A stretch of DNA of 26,165 nucleotides. Origin: an uncultured Thomasclavelia sp. GTDB lineage: Bacteria > Bacillota_I > Bacilli_A > Erysipelotrichales > Coprobacillaceae. The notes below the pieces were generated by a model. It saw only the letters and a list, made by a program, of their open reading frames with translations, was not told the origin of the DNA and did no database searches. This document shows, one piece after another, positions 12,855 through 21,132 of the stretch (positions are counted from its first letter, which is position 1; every line of letters starts with the position of its first letter). The position numbers and the translations under genes are program-made. The stretch lies in assembly GCA_910588165.1 (NCBI GenBank), contig CAJUOR010000020.1, positions 1 to 26,165 of the forward strand, written 5' to 3'.

Positions 12855-15737
12855 TTGGAAAACGAAAAGAAAAATACCCCTATTAAAAAGACTGCCTTAA
12901 AAACAGTAAAAAAGAAAAAAGGGGGAAGTTTCTCGAAGATGAGTAAAAAGCGTAAACAACGCTATATCCGTCGAGGAATTTTAGGTGGTCTAGGCATTAT
13001 CGTCGTTGTGGTAATCGCAATGGTATTGAATATGGTTTACTCCATCATTCAAGACACAGCTGCGTTCGATCCCGATAAGATTTTACGCTATCAGCCATTC
13101 ACATTATTAGACAGCAATGATAAAGCGTTTTATACGTACGGTGTCGAACCGGTAGACTTTGAAGAAATTCCGCAAGTAATGATCGACGCTATTGTTTCAG
13201 CAGAGGATGCACGTTATTATGAACATAACGGTTTCGATATTCCTCGTATTATTTCTGCGGCTATCGGAAATATTAAAGGCGGAGGTATTTCAAGTGGTGC
13301 TTCCACCATCACCCAACAGACAATCAAGAAGAATTATTACCCTAACGAAGAACAAACTTACACACGTAAAATCGGTGAAATCTTCTTAGCGATTCAGGCA
13401 GATGCTAAGATGGATAAAGATACGATTCTTGCGTGCTACTTAAACACAGTTTCTTATGGTGTCGGCTTAAAACCTCGTGGTATTAAAGCTGCCAGCGAAT
13501 ATTACTTCGACAAAGAAGTCAGTGAATTGACTTTACCCGAAGCAGCTTACTTAGCCGGTGCTTTAAATGCCCCATCAGCTTATGATGCCTTCTATAACCT
13601 AGATTTAGCGACAAAAAGACGTGACCAAATTTTATATTTAATGAATTATCATGGCTATATCACAGATGAAGAATACGAATTAGCTAAGTCAACCAAATTA
13701 GAAAATCAATTAGTACAGAAAAAAGGCAGCGATTTAGATTATGAACAATATCAGGCTTATACAGATGCTGTTTTAGAGGAATTATTATTAGAGCTTTACG
13801 GTGATCAAATGACCGAAAAAGAAATTCGCGAAAAACGTGATGAGTTGATGAGTGAAGTTCTTGATAAATCCTTGACTGTTCACACTTATATGAACGCCGA
13901 TGTTCAAGATTATTTGGAAAAAGAAATCGCAACAGCCGAAGCAAGCGGTGTATATTATTCAGGTGATGATATTGAAGTTGCCGGAAGTATCCAAAACAAT
14001 TTCAATGGACAAATCGTCGCTTTACTAGGTGGTCGTGATTATGTCGACTACTCTTTAAACGATAAATTAGAAGGCCCTAAAGTCTTTGGTTACAATCGTG
14101 CAACATCAGGTAAGCAATCCCCTGGTTCATCATTAAAACCTATCCTAGCTTATGGTGCCGGCATTGAATTATGCGATTGGCCTACTTATGCCTCTGTTAC
14201 AGATGACAAATACGAAGAAGGCGGTATCTCATTTGATAACTGGGATTTAAAAACACACGGTTCTATGTCTATGTCTGACGCTTTAGCTAGCTCATGGAAC
14301 ATTCCTGCAATTAAAGCTTTAAAATCCACTTGTCAAGAAGTCGGTAACGATGAAGTCATTGACTACATTAATCGCTTAGGTTTAGATGTCAACGACGCAT
14401 ATGACAGCAATGGTAATGTCATTGAAAACGGCGACTTCAACTATATCTATGCTATCGGTGGTTGGGCTGAAGGTATTACCATGGTTCAAGAAGCCGGAGC
14501 ATATGCAACTTTAGTTAACGGCGGTAAATATTACAAACCTCATACAATTAACTATATTGAATACAATAACACCGGTGAAAAAGTCATGATTGATGAAAAA
14601 ATCAATAAAGATGCCACTCAGGCGATGTCTGAACAAAGTGCCTTTATGATTCGTCAGCTGATGATTGATTACACCTCAAAATCAGGCAACTACTACGTTG
14701 TCAATAATGCCGCAAATAATTTGGGCATTCGTATAGGTGCTAAATCAGGTACTTCTACTAACTCAAACGGTGATACAAAAGGTTCTATTTTCGCTTGTTT
14801 CTCACCCGATTACACGATGTCATTTTGGTTAGGAAAAGATGATAGCAGTGAGCCAATTTCTTATGATAACGAATTGACACCACGTGCTATTACAGGTAAT
14901 GTTTTATATAAACTATATGAAGATGGTTATGAGCATGAATATTCTAGTGCTCCTGAAGGCGTTGCACAAGCAACTGTTCAATTAGGTAAAGAGCCTTATG
15001 ATACTTGCTATATCGCTAACTCTTACCTATCAAGTAAATATAAAATAAGTGGTTGGTATAAGACAAGCAATCCGCCTGCAGGTGCTAAAGATCCATCTAT
15101 TGATAAATTATCTTCATTTACTGCTTCATCAGTAAATGATAAAGCAATTAAAGTTTCATTTGGCGCTTATGACTCAAAATTCACCGATGAACAAAAAGGC
15201 AATGGTTTAAATCCTGATCATATGTATGGTCACATCGTCTACTCGGTTGTAATTAAAGATGCCGCATCAGGCGCTGTTCTACATAGTGAGGTTTCTAAAA
15301 AGCCAGACTTTACAATCAACTATAACATCACAAAACCGGTTCAAGTATGTGGTCGCTATCAATTCTCAGAGGCTGATAAATTGACCTCAAATGAGCTTTG
15401 TGTAACAGTTAAACCATTAAAAGTTCAGTTACCGGATATTTCCGTTAGGATTTCAGGCGATGGTGCTACAATCCCTGCCGGACAGACAGCACCTGTTACT
15501 GTAACAGTTAGTCCAAGCTTTAGCGACAATATTATCACAATTACAATCGGTTCACAAACATTTACAGGCTCAAGTGCAACATTTAATTTAGCACCTGGTG
15601 TCTATACTGTAGCTATTACCGAAGCGGATAAAGGTCATACCAATATGGTTTCAACGACACGTACAATTACTATTACTGAAGAAATCGTTGTTCCTCCTGA
15701 CCCATCATCACCTAATACCGATCCTATCGTTCCCTGA
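12855..15737 (+). CDS. ponA: Class A penicillin-binding protein (PBP1A/1B type)
   Basis: A bifunctional peptidoglycan synthase of 960 residues. Order: lysine-rich cytoplasmic tail (1-40); membrane anchor (about 44-66); GT51 glycosyltransferase with SAEDARYYEHNGFD (115-128, catalytic E117), GASTITQQ (148-155) and GEIFLA (174-179); transpeptidase with SSLK (S425 to K428), SWN (480-482) and KSG (630-632; the usual Thr of KTG is Ser); then an extracytoplasmic tail with a fibronectin/Ig-like stretch (about 750-855), a second beta-rich Thr/Ser stretch (860-945) and a Pro-rich end. The start is TTG at 12855: AGGAGG lies 8 nt upstream and the first in-frame ATG is only at residue 29. Cotranscribed with recU; GpsB is a likely partner. 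Confidence 0.95.
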   Translation: MENEKKNTPIKKTALKTVKKKKGGSFSKMSKKRKQRYIRRGILGGLGIIVVVVIAMVLNMVYSIIQDTAAFDPDKILRYQPFTLLDSNDKAFYTYGVEPVDFEEIPQVMIDAIVSAEDARYYEHNGFDIPRIISAAIGNIKGGGISSGASTITQQTIKKNYYPNEEQTYTRKIGEIFLAIQADAKMDKDTILACYLNTVSYGVGLKPRGIKAASEYYFDKEVSELTLPEAAYLAGALNAPSAYDAFYNLDLATKRRDQILYLMNYHGYITDEEYELAKSTKLENQLVQKKGSDLDYEQYQAYTDAVLEELLLELYGDQMTEKEIREKRDELMSEVLDKSLTVHTYMNADVQDYLEKEIATAEASGVYYSGDDIEVAGSIQNNFNGQIVALLGGRDYVDYSLNDKLEGPKVFGYNRATSGKQSPGSSLKPILAYGAGIELCDWPTYASVTDDKYEEGGISFDNWDLKTHGSMSMSDALASSWNIPAIKALKSTCQEVGNDEVIDYINRLGLDVNDAYDSNGNVIENGDFNYIYAIGGWAEGITMVQEAGAYATLVNGGKYYKPHTINYIEYNNTGEKVMIDEKINKDATQAMSEQSAFMIRQLMIDYTSKSGNYYVVNNAANNLGIRIGAKSGTSTNSNGDTKGSIFACFSPDYTMSFWLGKDDSSEPISYDNELTPRAITGNVLYKLYEDGYEHEYSSAPEGVAQATVQLGKEPYDTCYIANSYLSSKYKISGWYKTSNPPAGAKDPSIDKLSSFTASSVNDKAIKVSFGAYDSKFTDEQKGNGLNPDHMYGHIVYSVVIKDAASGAVLHSEVSKKPDFTINYNITKPVQVCGRYQFSEADKLTSNELCVTVKPLKVQLPDISVRISGDGATIPAGQTAPVTVTVSPSFSDNIITITIGSQTFTGSSATFNLAPGVYTVAITEADKGHTNMVSTTRTITITEEIVVPPDPSSPNTDPIVP

Positions 15738-15763
15738 AATAGCTAATTAGTCTTATAAACAAG

Positions 15764-15792
15764 AAACCTGCTTCCTTATAGGAAACAGGTTT
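15764..15792. terminator. Bidirectional terminator between ponA and nth
   Basis: Inverted repeat AAACCTG / CAGGTTT (15764-15770 and 15786-15792), extended inside by TTCC / GGAA across a C-A mismatch. TTTT follows on the plus strand and a T-rich stretch on the minus strand. It separates convergent genes. Confidence 0.8.
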
Positions 15793-16449
15793 TTACATTT
15801 CTATCGGTTTTTTCTTCAACCGAATAGGTTCATTACAAATATCAAAAAGCGGACATTCCATACACATAGGTGATGTTGCTTTACAAAAATAGCGACCAAA
15901 GAAAATTAATTGATGATGGGTTTTAATCCAACGCTGTCGGGGAATAGCTTTACAAAGCTTCTTTTCAACTTCTAATACAGAATCGTCTTTTTTAGCTAGT
16001 TTTAAGCGTTTACTGACACGTTCGACATGAGTATCAACTGCAAGTGCCGGTTGTTCAAAAGCCACTGAAAGAACCACATTTGCCGTTTTACGACCAACTC
16101 CCGGCAAAGTTTCAAGTTCTTTATGCGTCTTAGGGACTTCACCGTTAAAATCTCTGATTAAAGCCTGACAAATACCGATGATATTTTTAGCTTTATTTCG
16201 ATACAAACCGATTTTACGGATATCATTTTCCAATTCTTTCAAATCAGCATTAGCAAAATCTTCTACACTTTGATATTTCTGAAATAAATGTTCTGTAATG
16301 GCATTAACGCTTTTATCGGTTGTTTGTGCAGACATCATAACAGCAATAAGCAACTGCCAAGGATTTTCATGTTTCAATTCGCACTTGGCATCAGGAAACA
16401 TCTCATCAATAACATTTAATACTCTTTCGACCCTTTCCTCTTTTCTCAT
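15793..16449 (-). CDS. nth: Endonuclease III
   Basis: A 218-residue DNA glycosylase/AP lyase that removes oxidised pyrimidines. The helix-hairpin-helix is LPGVGRKTA (115-123) with the catalytic Lys K121; the catalytic Asp lies in ALAVDTHVERVSKRL (D139). The [4Fe-4S] cluster ligands have the standard C-x6-C-x2-C-x5-C spacing (C189, C196, C199, C205). Its ribosome binding site GGGAGGAA is built into the last codons of dnaD, 3 nt away, so the two are translated from one message, as in B. subtilis dnaD-nth. Confidence 0.97.
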   Translation of the reverse strand: MRKEERVERVLNVIDEMFPDAKCELKHENPWQLLIAVMMSAQTTDKSVNAITEHLFQKYQSVEDFANADLKELENDIRKIGLYRNKAKNIIGICQALIRDFNGEVPKTHKELETLPGVGRKTANVVLSVAFEQPALAVDTHVERVSKRLKLAKKDDSVLEVEKKLCKAIPRQRWIKTHHQLIFFGRYFCKATSPMCMECPLFDICNEPIRLKKKPIEM

Positions 16450-16452
16450 TCT

Positions 16453-17055
16453 CTATTCCTCCCACCAAGGATAATCAACTAAAGATATCTTTTCTTGTTT
16501 CAAATCTACTTTTTCACGACCGCTTTTTTTAACCCCGTGTTTTGCCCAATCAATCAAAATTTTCTCAATATAGCGCATATTATGAACATTAGATAAGGTC
16601 GCTTCTTTTAAGGCATTTAAAATCATCTCATCAGAGTAATGACACTGTTTCCACTCTCTTAATGTTTCAATTTCAATCGGCGTTAATGCACGAGCAAATT
16701 CATGTTCAAAACTAGCGACTAAATTAACGCTTTTAGGCTTTGGCTCAACTTCTTTTTGTTTGGTAAATAACTGTCCTAGCACTTGCAAAAAAGGCTTAGC
16801 CGAAAGACTATTCCCTTCCAGTGACAGCATCTTTTTAGACAGCAGTCCCACAACATAACGATCAAGTAGTTTATCATCTAATGACATATAGTCAGCTAAC
16901 ACTTGGATAGTAATGTAAGGAACTTGCATTTTCTCTAAGCGCATAATCAAAAGCATTGTCATTGCCTGGTTTTCATCTAGTCCTATTTTTTTATAATTTA
17001 AAAGCAATAAACCTTCAACATCTATCAGTTGTTGCTGTAATAACGTTTTAAACAC
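16453..17055 (-). CDS. dnaD: DNA replication initiation protein DnaD
   Basis: A primosome protein that acts with DnaA, DnaB and DnaI in helicase loading. The N-terminal winged-helix-like domain (about 1-95) holds LLLLNYKKIGLDENQAM; the C-terminal DnaD domain holds FEHEFARALTPIEIETLREW and, further on, NMRYIEKILIDWAKHGVK, ending YPWWEE like the Bacillus VPFYNWLEQ end. I choose GTG at 17055: GAGGTGG lies just upstream, while the ATG at 17076 has no ribosome binding site and overlaps a TATAAT (17080-17075) that looks like a -10 box. The longer form would add seven residues. Followed by nth. Confidence 0.9.
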   Translation of the reverse strand: MFKTLLQQQLIDVEGLLLLNYKKIGLDENQAMTMLLIMRLEKMQVPYITIQVLADYMSLDDKLLDRYVVGLLSKKMLSLEGNSLSAKPFLQVLGQLFTKQKEVEPKPKSVNLVASFEHEFARALTPIEIETLREWKQCHYSDEMILNALKEATLSNVHNMRYIEKILIDWAKHGVKKSGREKVDLKQEKISLVDYPWWEE

Positions 17056-17074
17056 TAAAACCACCTCATCTAAC

Positions 17075-17080
17075 ATTATA
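17075..17080 (-). promoter_or_regulatory. Probable -10 box for dnaD-nth
   Basis: TATAAT on the minus strand, overlapping the alternative ATG of dnaD. The -35 region (a T-run) is poor, so this is tentative. If it is used, transcription starts downstream of the ATG at 17076 and dnaD must begin at the GTG at 17055. Confidence 0.4.
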
Positions 17081-17093
17081 CACGAAAAAGGGT

Positions 17094-17132
17094 AAAAAAA
17101 AAGACATTTGCAAGGATTTTGTCAAATGTCTT
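17094..17132 (-). terminator. Terminator of the YugP-type peptidase gene
   Basis: Perfect 10-bp inverted repeat AAGACATTTG / CAAATGTCTT (17101-17110 and 17123-17132) with a 12-nt loop and nine Ts after it on the minus strand. Confidence 0.88.
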
Positions 17133-17140
17133 TCTATCTT

Positions 17141-17845
17141 TTAATCGCGATTACTATTACCTAAAATCATCAATAAAACTCTTAATAAGTTAAGAATAGT
17201 GGAAGCGACAGCAGCCACATAGGTTAAAGCTGCCGCCGTTAACATCTTTTTAGCCATATCTGTTTCATTTGAATCTAAAAAGCCATCGCCTACTAAAATA
17301 TGTAAAGCACGACTTGAAGCATTAAATTCAACAGGTAGCGTTACGACTTGGAAAGCTAACATCAAACTCAATAACAATAAACCAATCATCGCTAAAGGCG
17401 TATTGCTTGCCATTAAACCGATAAAAACCGCAAACCAACCTAAATAGCTACCGATATTAGCTAAGGGCAATAAGCCTGCTCTTAATTTAAGAAAACCGTA
17501 GTTCTCTTGATGTTGTAAAGCATGCCCACATTCATGAGCAGCTACTGCTAAAGAAGCAATCGTTGTTCCGTCATAAATATCTTTTGATAAACGAACCACT
17601 TGAGCTTTTGGATCATAATGGTCTGTTAATTGACCAGATATTTTTTCAACTCGAACATCAAGACCGTATTTCAAAATAATATTTCTTGCAACCTCGGCAC
17701 CTGTCATCTGAGCTCTATTGGCGACTCTGCTGTATTTAGCATAGGCACTTTTAACCTTTAATTGTGCTAATAGAACAATAATAGAAGCAATAATAACCAA
17801 AATATATGATGGATGAAAATAAAAACTGTAATAATATAGAAACAT
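17141..17845 (-). CDS. YugP-family membrane zinc metallopeptidase
   Basis: A putative neutral zinc metallopeptidase of about 234 residues. An N-terminal membrane segment (about 13-30) is followed by a soluble part with the HExxH zinc motif AAHECGHALQH (about 103-112), then hydrophobic segments near 127-170 and a last one near 205-230. A Glu in LPVEFNASSRA (about 171-181) is the likely third ligand, as in the family. Substrate is unknown for the family. ATG at 17845 and a TTG one codon earlier both lie behind GAGGAG. A TATAAT 45-50 nt upstream may be its promoter. Flanked by hup and dnaD but with terminators on both sides, so probably monocistronic. Confidence 0.88.
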   Translation of the reverse strand: MFLYYYSFYFHPSYILVIIASIIVLLAQLKVKSAYAKYSRVANRAQMTGAEVARNIILKYGLDVRVEKISGQLTDHYDPKAQVVRLSKDIYDGTTIASLAVAAHECGHALQHQENYGFLKLRAGLLPLANIGSYLGWFAVFIGLMASNTPLAMIGLLLLSLMLAFQVVTLPVEFNASSRALHILVGDGFLDSNETDMAKKMLTAAALTYVAAVASTILNLLRVLLMILGNSNRD

Positions 17846-17903
17846 CAATATTCACTCTCCTCTTATATATTATTATAACCCAAGTTTATTAACTTAATAT
17901 GAC

Positions 17904-17933
17904 AAAAAAAGATGCTTTTAATTCATAGCATCT
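17904..17933 (-). terminator. Terminator of hup
   Basis: Inverted repeat AGATGCT / AGCATCT (17910-17916 and 17927-17933) with the hup stop codon in the loop, followed by seven Ts on the minus strand. Confidence 0.85.
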
Positions 17934-18190
17934 TTTAAACGATTACTTGGTTTAAATGTTAAAGTTTTAGATGCAGGGATAAGCATCATTTCTTTAGTTT
18001 TCGGACTTACACCACGGCGCGCTTCTCTTTGATGTACTTTAAAAGTCCCAAAACCTGAAATTAAAACTTTATCTCCTGAAAGAACACTATCGATAATTGT
18101 ATCAAATACTGTATCTACAAGCGCTTCTGCTTCTTTTTTTGTCAACTCTCTTTTATCTGCTACAACATCGATTAACTCTTTCTTATTCAT
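17918..18190 (-). CDS. hup: HU family DNA-binding protein
   Basis: A 90-residue HU/HBsu nucleoid protein. The N-terminal helical part (MNKKELIDVVADKRELTKKE) is followed by the core GDKVLISGFGTFKVHQREAR and the DNA-binding arm with RRGVSPKTKEMMLIPASK, where the Pro of the arm tip is present; it ends FKPSNRLKDAMN. Full length for the family. ATG at 18190 with AGGAGGAA upstream. A near-consensus promoter precedes it. Next to spoIVA as in Bacillus (spoIVA-hbs), but transcribed alone. Confidence 0.97.
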   Translation of the reverse strand: MNKKELIDVVADKRELTKKEAEALVDTVFDTIIDSVLSGDKVLISGFGTFKVHQREARRGVSPKTKEMMLIPASKTLTFKPSNRLKDAMN

Positions 18191-18228
18191 TGCAATTCCT
18201 CCTAATATATTAAAATTACGACGGAGTT

Positions 18229-18257
18229 ATTGTATCATTATTCACTAACTTTTTCAA
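18229..18257 (-). promoter_or_regulatory. Sigma-A-like promoter of hup
   Basis: TTGAAA (18257-18252), 17-nt spacer, TACAAT (18234-18229) on the minus strand, about 40 nt before the start codon; a strong promoter as expected for an abundant protein. Confidence 0.75.
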
Positions 18258-18285
18258 CAATTATTCTTAACAAATTCACGCTTTT

Positions 18286-19767
18286 TTAAAGTACGACAGC
18301 AATCACATTGCTCTTGCCCTTATTCACAATTTTGCTTAATATATCATGGATTTTTTCACGAGCATTTTCAGGAATAGCTGTCAGCTTAACATTGATACCT
18401 TCACTGATTAAATCACCTAGACGCCTACCAAAGACTTCACAGTCATAAATAGCTTCCGGATTATCACGATTATTGTCAATCAAATACTCCACAAAGTCTT
18501 CGCTTTGCTGTTTCGTTCCGATAATCGGTTCAAAACTACTTGCCACATCGACTTTCATCATATGAATCGTTGAAGCCTTTGCCGTCATTCGCATACCGTA
18601 TCTTGGTCCTTGTTTAATGACAATCGGATCAGTTAATTCAATATCCTTCATTGTCGGTAACGCAAATCCATAGCCGGTTGCTTTAACCATTTCTAAAGCC
18701 GAAGCAATACGATCATATTCTTTTTTAGCTTCCATTAAATTTGTCAATAAAGCTAATAAATCTGCTTTATCCTGAACATCTTCACCGATAACCTCTTTAA
18801 TGATTTGACGATATAATAATGGATCTGGTTTAATCACGATATTGGCACTGCCACTTGACGGATCTAACCCCGTTAAAACCGCTTGTGTTATGGCTTCATT
18901 TTCTTCAAGTCTTTCTTTTAACGGTTCTACATCACATAACTTACTGACACTTTGCAAAGAATTACTAATTGTATCATTGATTGATTTTCTTAGCCAATGG
19001 TTTTCATTCAATGAGTGAATCCATTTAGGAACTTGAACGTTAATCTCTGATAATGGGAATTCATACAGTGCTAAACGTAATAATTGATTGACATCATCAA
19101 TTGACATATCCGAAACACTTAACGCAACAACCGGGACTTGATGTGTATCTTTTAAAGACGTTACTAAAGAAGTTGCAATCGCACCTTCGGGATTTTTAGA
19201 GTTGACAACAATCACAAACGGTTTACCGATTTCTTTTAATTCAGAGATAACATCATTTTCCGCAGATACGTAAGATTCTCTTGAAATATCTGTAATCGAA
19301 CCATCACTTGTAACGACAATACCGATCGTTGAATGATCCTGAATAACCTTTTGCGTCCCGATTTTAGCGGCTCTATCAAAAGGAATAGACTCTAAAAACC
19401 ATGGTGTTTTGACTAAACGAATTTCTCCGGTATCATCTTTATACCCCTTAGCTCCATCAATGACATAGCCTACACAGTCAACTAAGCGTATGTTCACCGC
19501 CAAATCATCATCCAGATGGACATTGACAGCTGTATTAGGTACAAATTTAGGCTCTACGGTCATAATCATATTACCTTCACCTGATTGTGGCAATTCATCA
19601 ATTGTTCTTTTTTTAGCGTCTTCCTGCTCAATTAAAGGAATGACAGCTAATTCCATAAACCTTTTGATAAAGGTTGATTTTCCAACACGAACCGGTCCGA
19701 CAACCCCTAAATAGATATCGCCATCGGTACGTTTACCAATATCCATCAATATTTCATTTGTTTTCAT
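18286..19767 (-). CDS. spoIVA: Stage IV sporulation protein A (spore coat ATPase)
   Basis: A 493-residue SpoIVA, matching the family length (492). It polymerises with ATP hydrolysis on the forespore surface to form the coat basement layer. The N-terminal TRAFAC-like ATPase has Walker A GPVRVGKST (24-32), a DCVGY switch element and VNSKNPEG in the place of the base-recognition motif. The middle and C-terminal domains are full length, ending with the conserved NVIAVVL. ATG at 19767 with AAGGAGGG upstream. Upstream minus-strand TCATA (19821-19817) and TATAGATTA (19798-19790) could be a weak sigma-E promoter, but the spacing (18) is longer than consensus. Between spoVIF-like and hup. Confidence 0.98.
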   Translation of the reverse strand: MKTNEILMDIGKRTDGDIYLGVVGPVRVGKSTFIKRFMELAVIPLIEQEDAKKRTIDELPQSGEGNMIMTVEPKFVPNTAVNVHLDDDLAVNIRLVDCVGYVIDGAKGYKDDTGEIRLVKTPWFLESIPFDRAAKIGTQKVIQDHSTIGIVVTSDGSITDISRESYVSAENDVISELKEIGKPFVIVVNSKNPEGAIATSLVTSLKDTHQVPVVALSVSDMSIDDVNQLLRLALYEFPLSEINVQVPKWIHSLNENHWLRKSINDTISNSLQSVSKLCDVEPLKERLEENEAITQAVLTGLDPSSGSANIVIKPDPLLYRQIIKEVIGEDVQDKADLLALLTNLMEAKKEYDRIASALEMVKATGYGFALPTMKDIELTDPIVIKQGPRYGMRMTAKASTIHMMKVDVASSFEPIIGTKQQSEDFVEYLIDNNRDNPEAIYDCEVFGRRLGDLISEGINVKLTAIPENAREKIHDILSKIVNKGKSNVIAVVL

Positions 19768-19835
19768 AATTACCCTCCTTATATATTACTAATCTATACG
19801 TAATTTGAGGGCTTTTTATGACAAAATATCCAATA

Positions 19836-20078
19836 CTACATAAAACTTTCTAAATCTTTTGGAATTTTATCACTTTTAACCATGGCAATAATTTTGTCTT
19901 CTTTATCCTTGCTGACAGATCTACCGGCAAGTTTGGAAACTTCCTTGATTAAGTCACGCAAATTCTTTTCATTCTTTAAATCTTTAGACTGAATACTGTT
20001 AGCCAAACTAATAATATCCTCAGCCTTCACATTGGTTTTCTTAGATATATCTTGCAAAAGTTTATCTTTTTTCATCAT
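19836..20078 (-). CDS. SpoVIF-like sporulation protein
   Basis: An 80-residue lysine-rich protein that resembles the Bacillus SpoVIF (YjcC) family, needed there for coat assembly and spore resistance. Shared features by eye: an early ISKKTNVKAEDIISLANSIQ, then DLKNEKNLRDLIKEVSKLAG and RSVSKDKEDKIIAMVKSDK. It has no membrane segment or cysteine. It starts with two ATGs behind AGGAGGCG. Neighbouring spoIVA on the same strand (68-nt gap, no clear terminator between) supports a coat-related role. A sigma-K-like promoter may lie upstream. The family call rests on remembered similarity and needs a profile search. Confidence 0.75.
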   Translation of the reverse strand: MMKKDKLLQDISKKTNVKAEDIISLANSIQSKDLKNEKNLRDLIKEVSKLAGRSVSKDKEDKIIAMVKSDKIPKDLESFM

Positions 20079-20097
20079 CTTAAAACGCCTCCTACAC

Positions 20098-20124
20098 TAA
20101 TAAATGCAAAAGGCGTATCAATGT
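20098..20124 (-). promoter_or_regulatory. Possible sigma-K-like promoter of the spoVIF-like gene
   Basis: On the minus strand AC (20124-20123), 16 nt, then CATTTATTA (20106-20098), one mismatch to AC-N16-CATAnnnTA. It lies between gpsA and the gene. Short motif, so chance is possible. Confidence 0.35.
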
Positions 20125-20126
20125 GA

Positions 20127-21131
20127 CTATTGTTCTTCTTTTAAATCACGCAACATCAATTTTTTAATCACTGAGCTGGGCTTCTTATTCTCATAGATAA
20201 CCTGATAGATTGCCTCTGTAATCGGCATCTCTATATGCGGATAGTTTTTCTTTAAATCCTCATAAACAACCTTACAAGTACGAATACCTTCAACTGTTTT
20301 TTTGTTATTTTGCATAAATGCTTTTGCACTATCGGCTTTACCGATTTCATAACCCGCCATGAAATTACGGGAGTGCATAGATGAACAAGTAACAATCAAA
20401 TCACCGATTCCCGTTAACCCCAGATAAGTTCCCGGTTGCCCGCCTTTACATATACCAAAGCGAGTCATTTCTGCTAATCCTCTAGTCATTAAAGCTGCAC
20501 GTGTATTATCCCCATACCCAAGTCCGTGAATCGCACCTGAAGCTAAAGCGATGACATTTTTTAAAGCCACGCCGTATTCAGCCCCAATTTCATCACTTTG
20601 AGAATAAACTCTGAAATATGTATTGGAAAATAACACTTGAACATCTTTAGCCACTTTTTCATCTAATGAAACAGCAGAAACCGTCGTCAGCTGACGGCAA
20701 ATCACTTCTTCGGCATGGCTTGGTCCAATTAAAGAAGCGACTTCTGTTCTAAGGTTTGTCGGTACAACTTCTCTAATCGTTTCGGAAATACGTTTACCAG
20801 TATTCAAATCAAAACCTTTAGAAGCATTGATAATTGTAATTCGGTGTGTCAATAAAGGCACAACTTCTTCTAAAACACTGCGAACAAACTGTGTTGGCAC
20901 AGTAACAAGCAAATAATCAGCGTCTTTAATAACCGCCGCCAAATTATCAGTTGCCATAATGTTATCCGGTAAGCGAATATCTTGGAAAAATTTACTGTTT
21001 TGATGATGGTGATTGATATCTTCTATTTCCCCTTGATCAATCCCATACATCAAAACCTCATGTTGATTATCTGTTAAAACTAAGCTGAGGGCTGTTGCCC
21101 AGCTGCCTGTTCCTAATACGCCTACTTTCAC
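20127..21131 (-). CDS. gpsA: NAD(P)H-dependent glycerol-3-phosphate dehydrogenase
   Basis: Reduces dihydroxyacetone phosphate to sn-glycerol-3-phosphate for phospholipid synthesis. The N-terminal Rossmann motif is VGVLGTGSWATALS; the catalytic Lys is in GVALKNVIALASG, and INASKG and LIGPSHAEEV are family signatures. The open frame reaches 21176, but I choose GTG at 21131: KVGVLGTG is the normal N-terminus and AGAGGGA lies 5 nt upstream, inside the last codons of der, one base after the der stop. 334 residues, the usual length. Third gene of cmk-der-gpsA. No strong terminator follows; only a 6-bp ACGCCT/AGGCGT repeat. Confidence 0.97.
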   Translation of the reverse strand: MKVGVLGTGSWATALSLVLTDNQHEVLMYGIDQGEIEDINHHHQNSKFFQDIRLPDNIMATDNLAAVIKDADYLLVTVPTQFVRSVLEEVVPLLTHRITIINASKGFDLNTGKRISETIREVVPTNLRTEVASLIGPSHAEEVICRQLTTVSAVSLDEKVAKDVQVLFSNTYFRVYSQSDEIGAEYGVALKNVIALASGAIHGLGYGDNTRAALMTRGLAEMTRFGICKGGQPGTYLGLTGIGDLIVTCSSMHSRNFMAGYEIGKADSAKAFMQNNKKTVEGIRTCKVVYEDLKKNYPHIEMPITEAIYQVIYENKKPSSVIKKLMLRDLKEEQ

Positions 21132-21132
21132 G

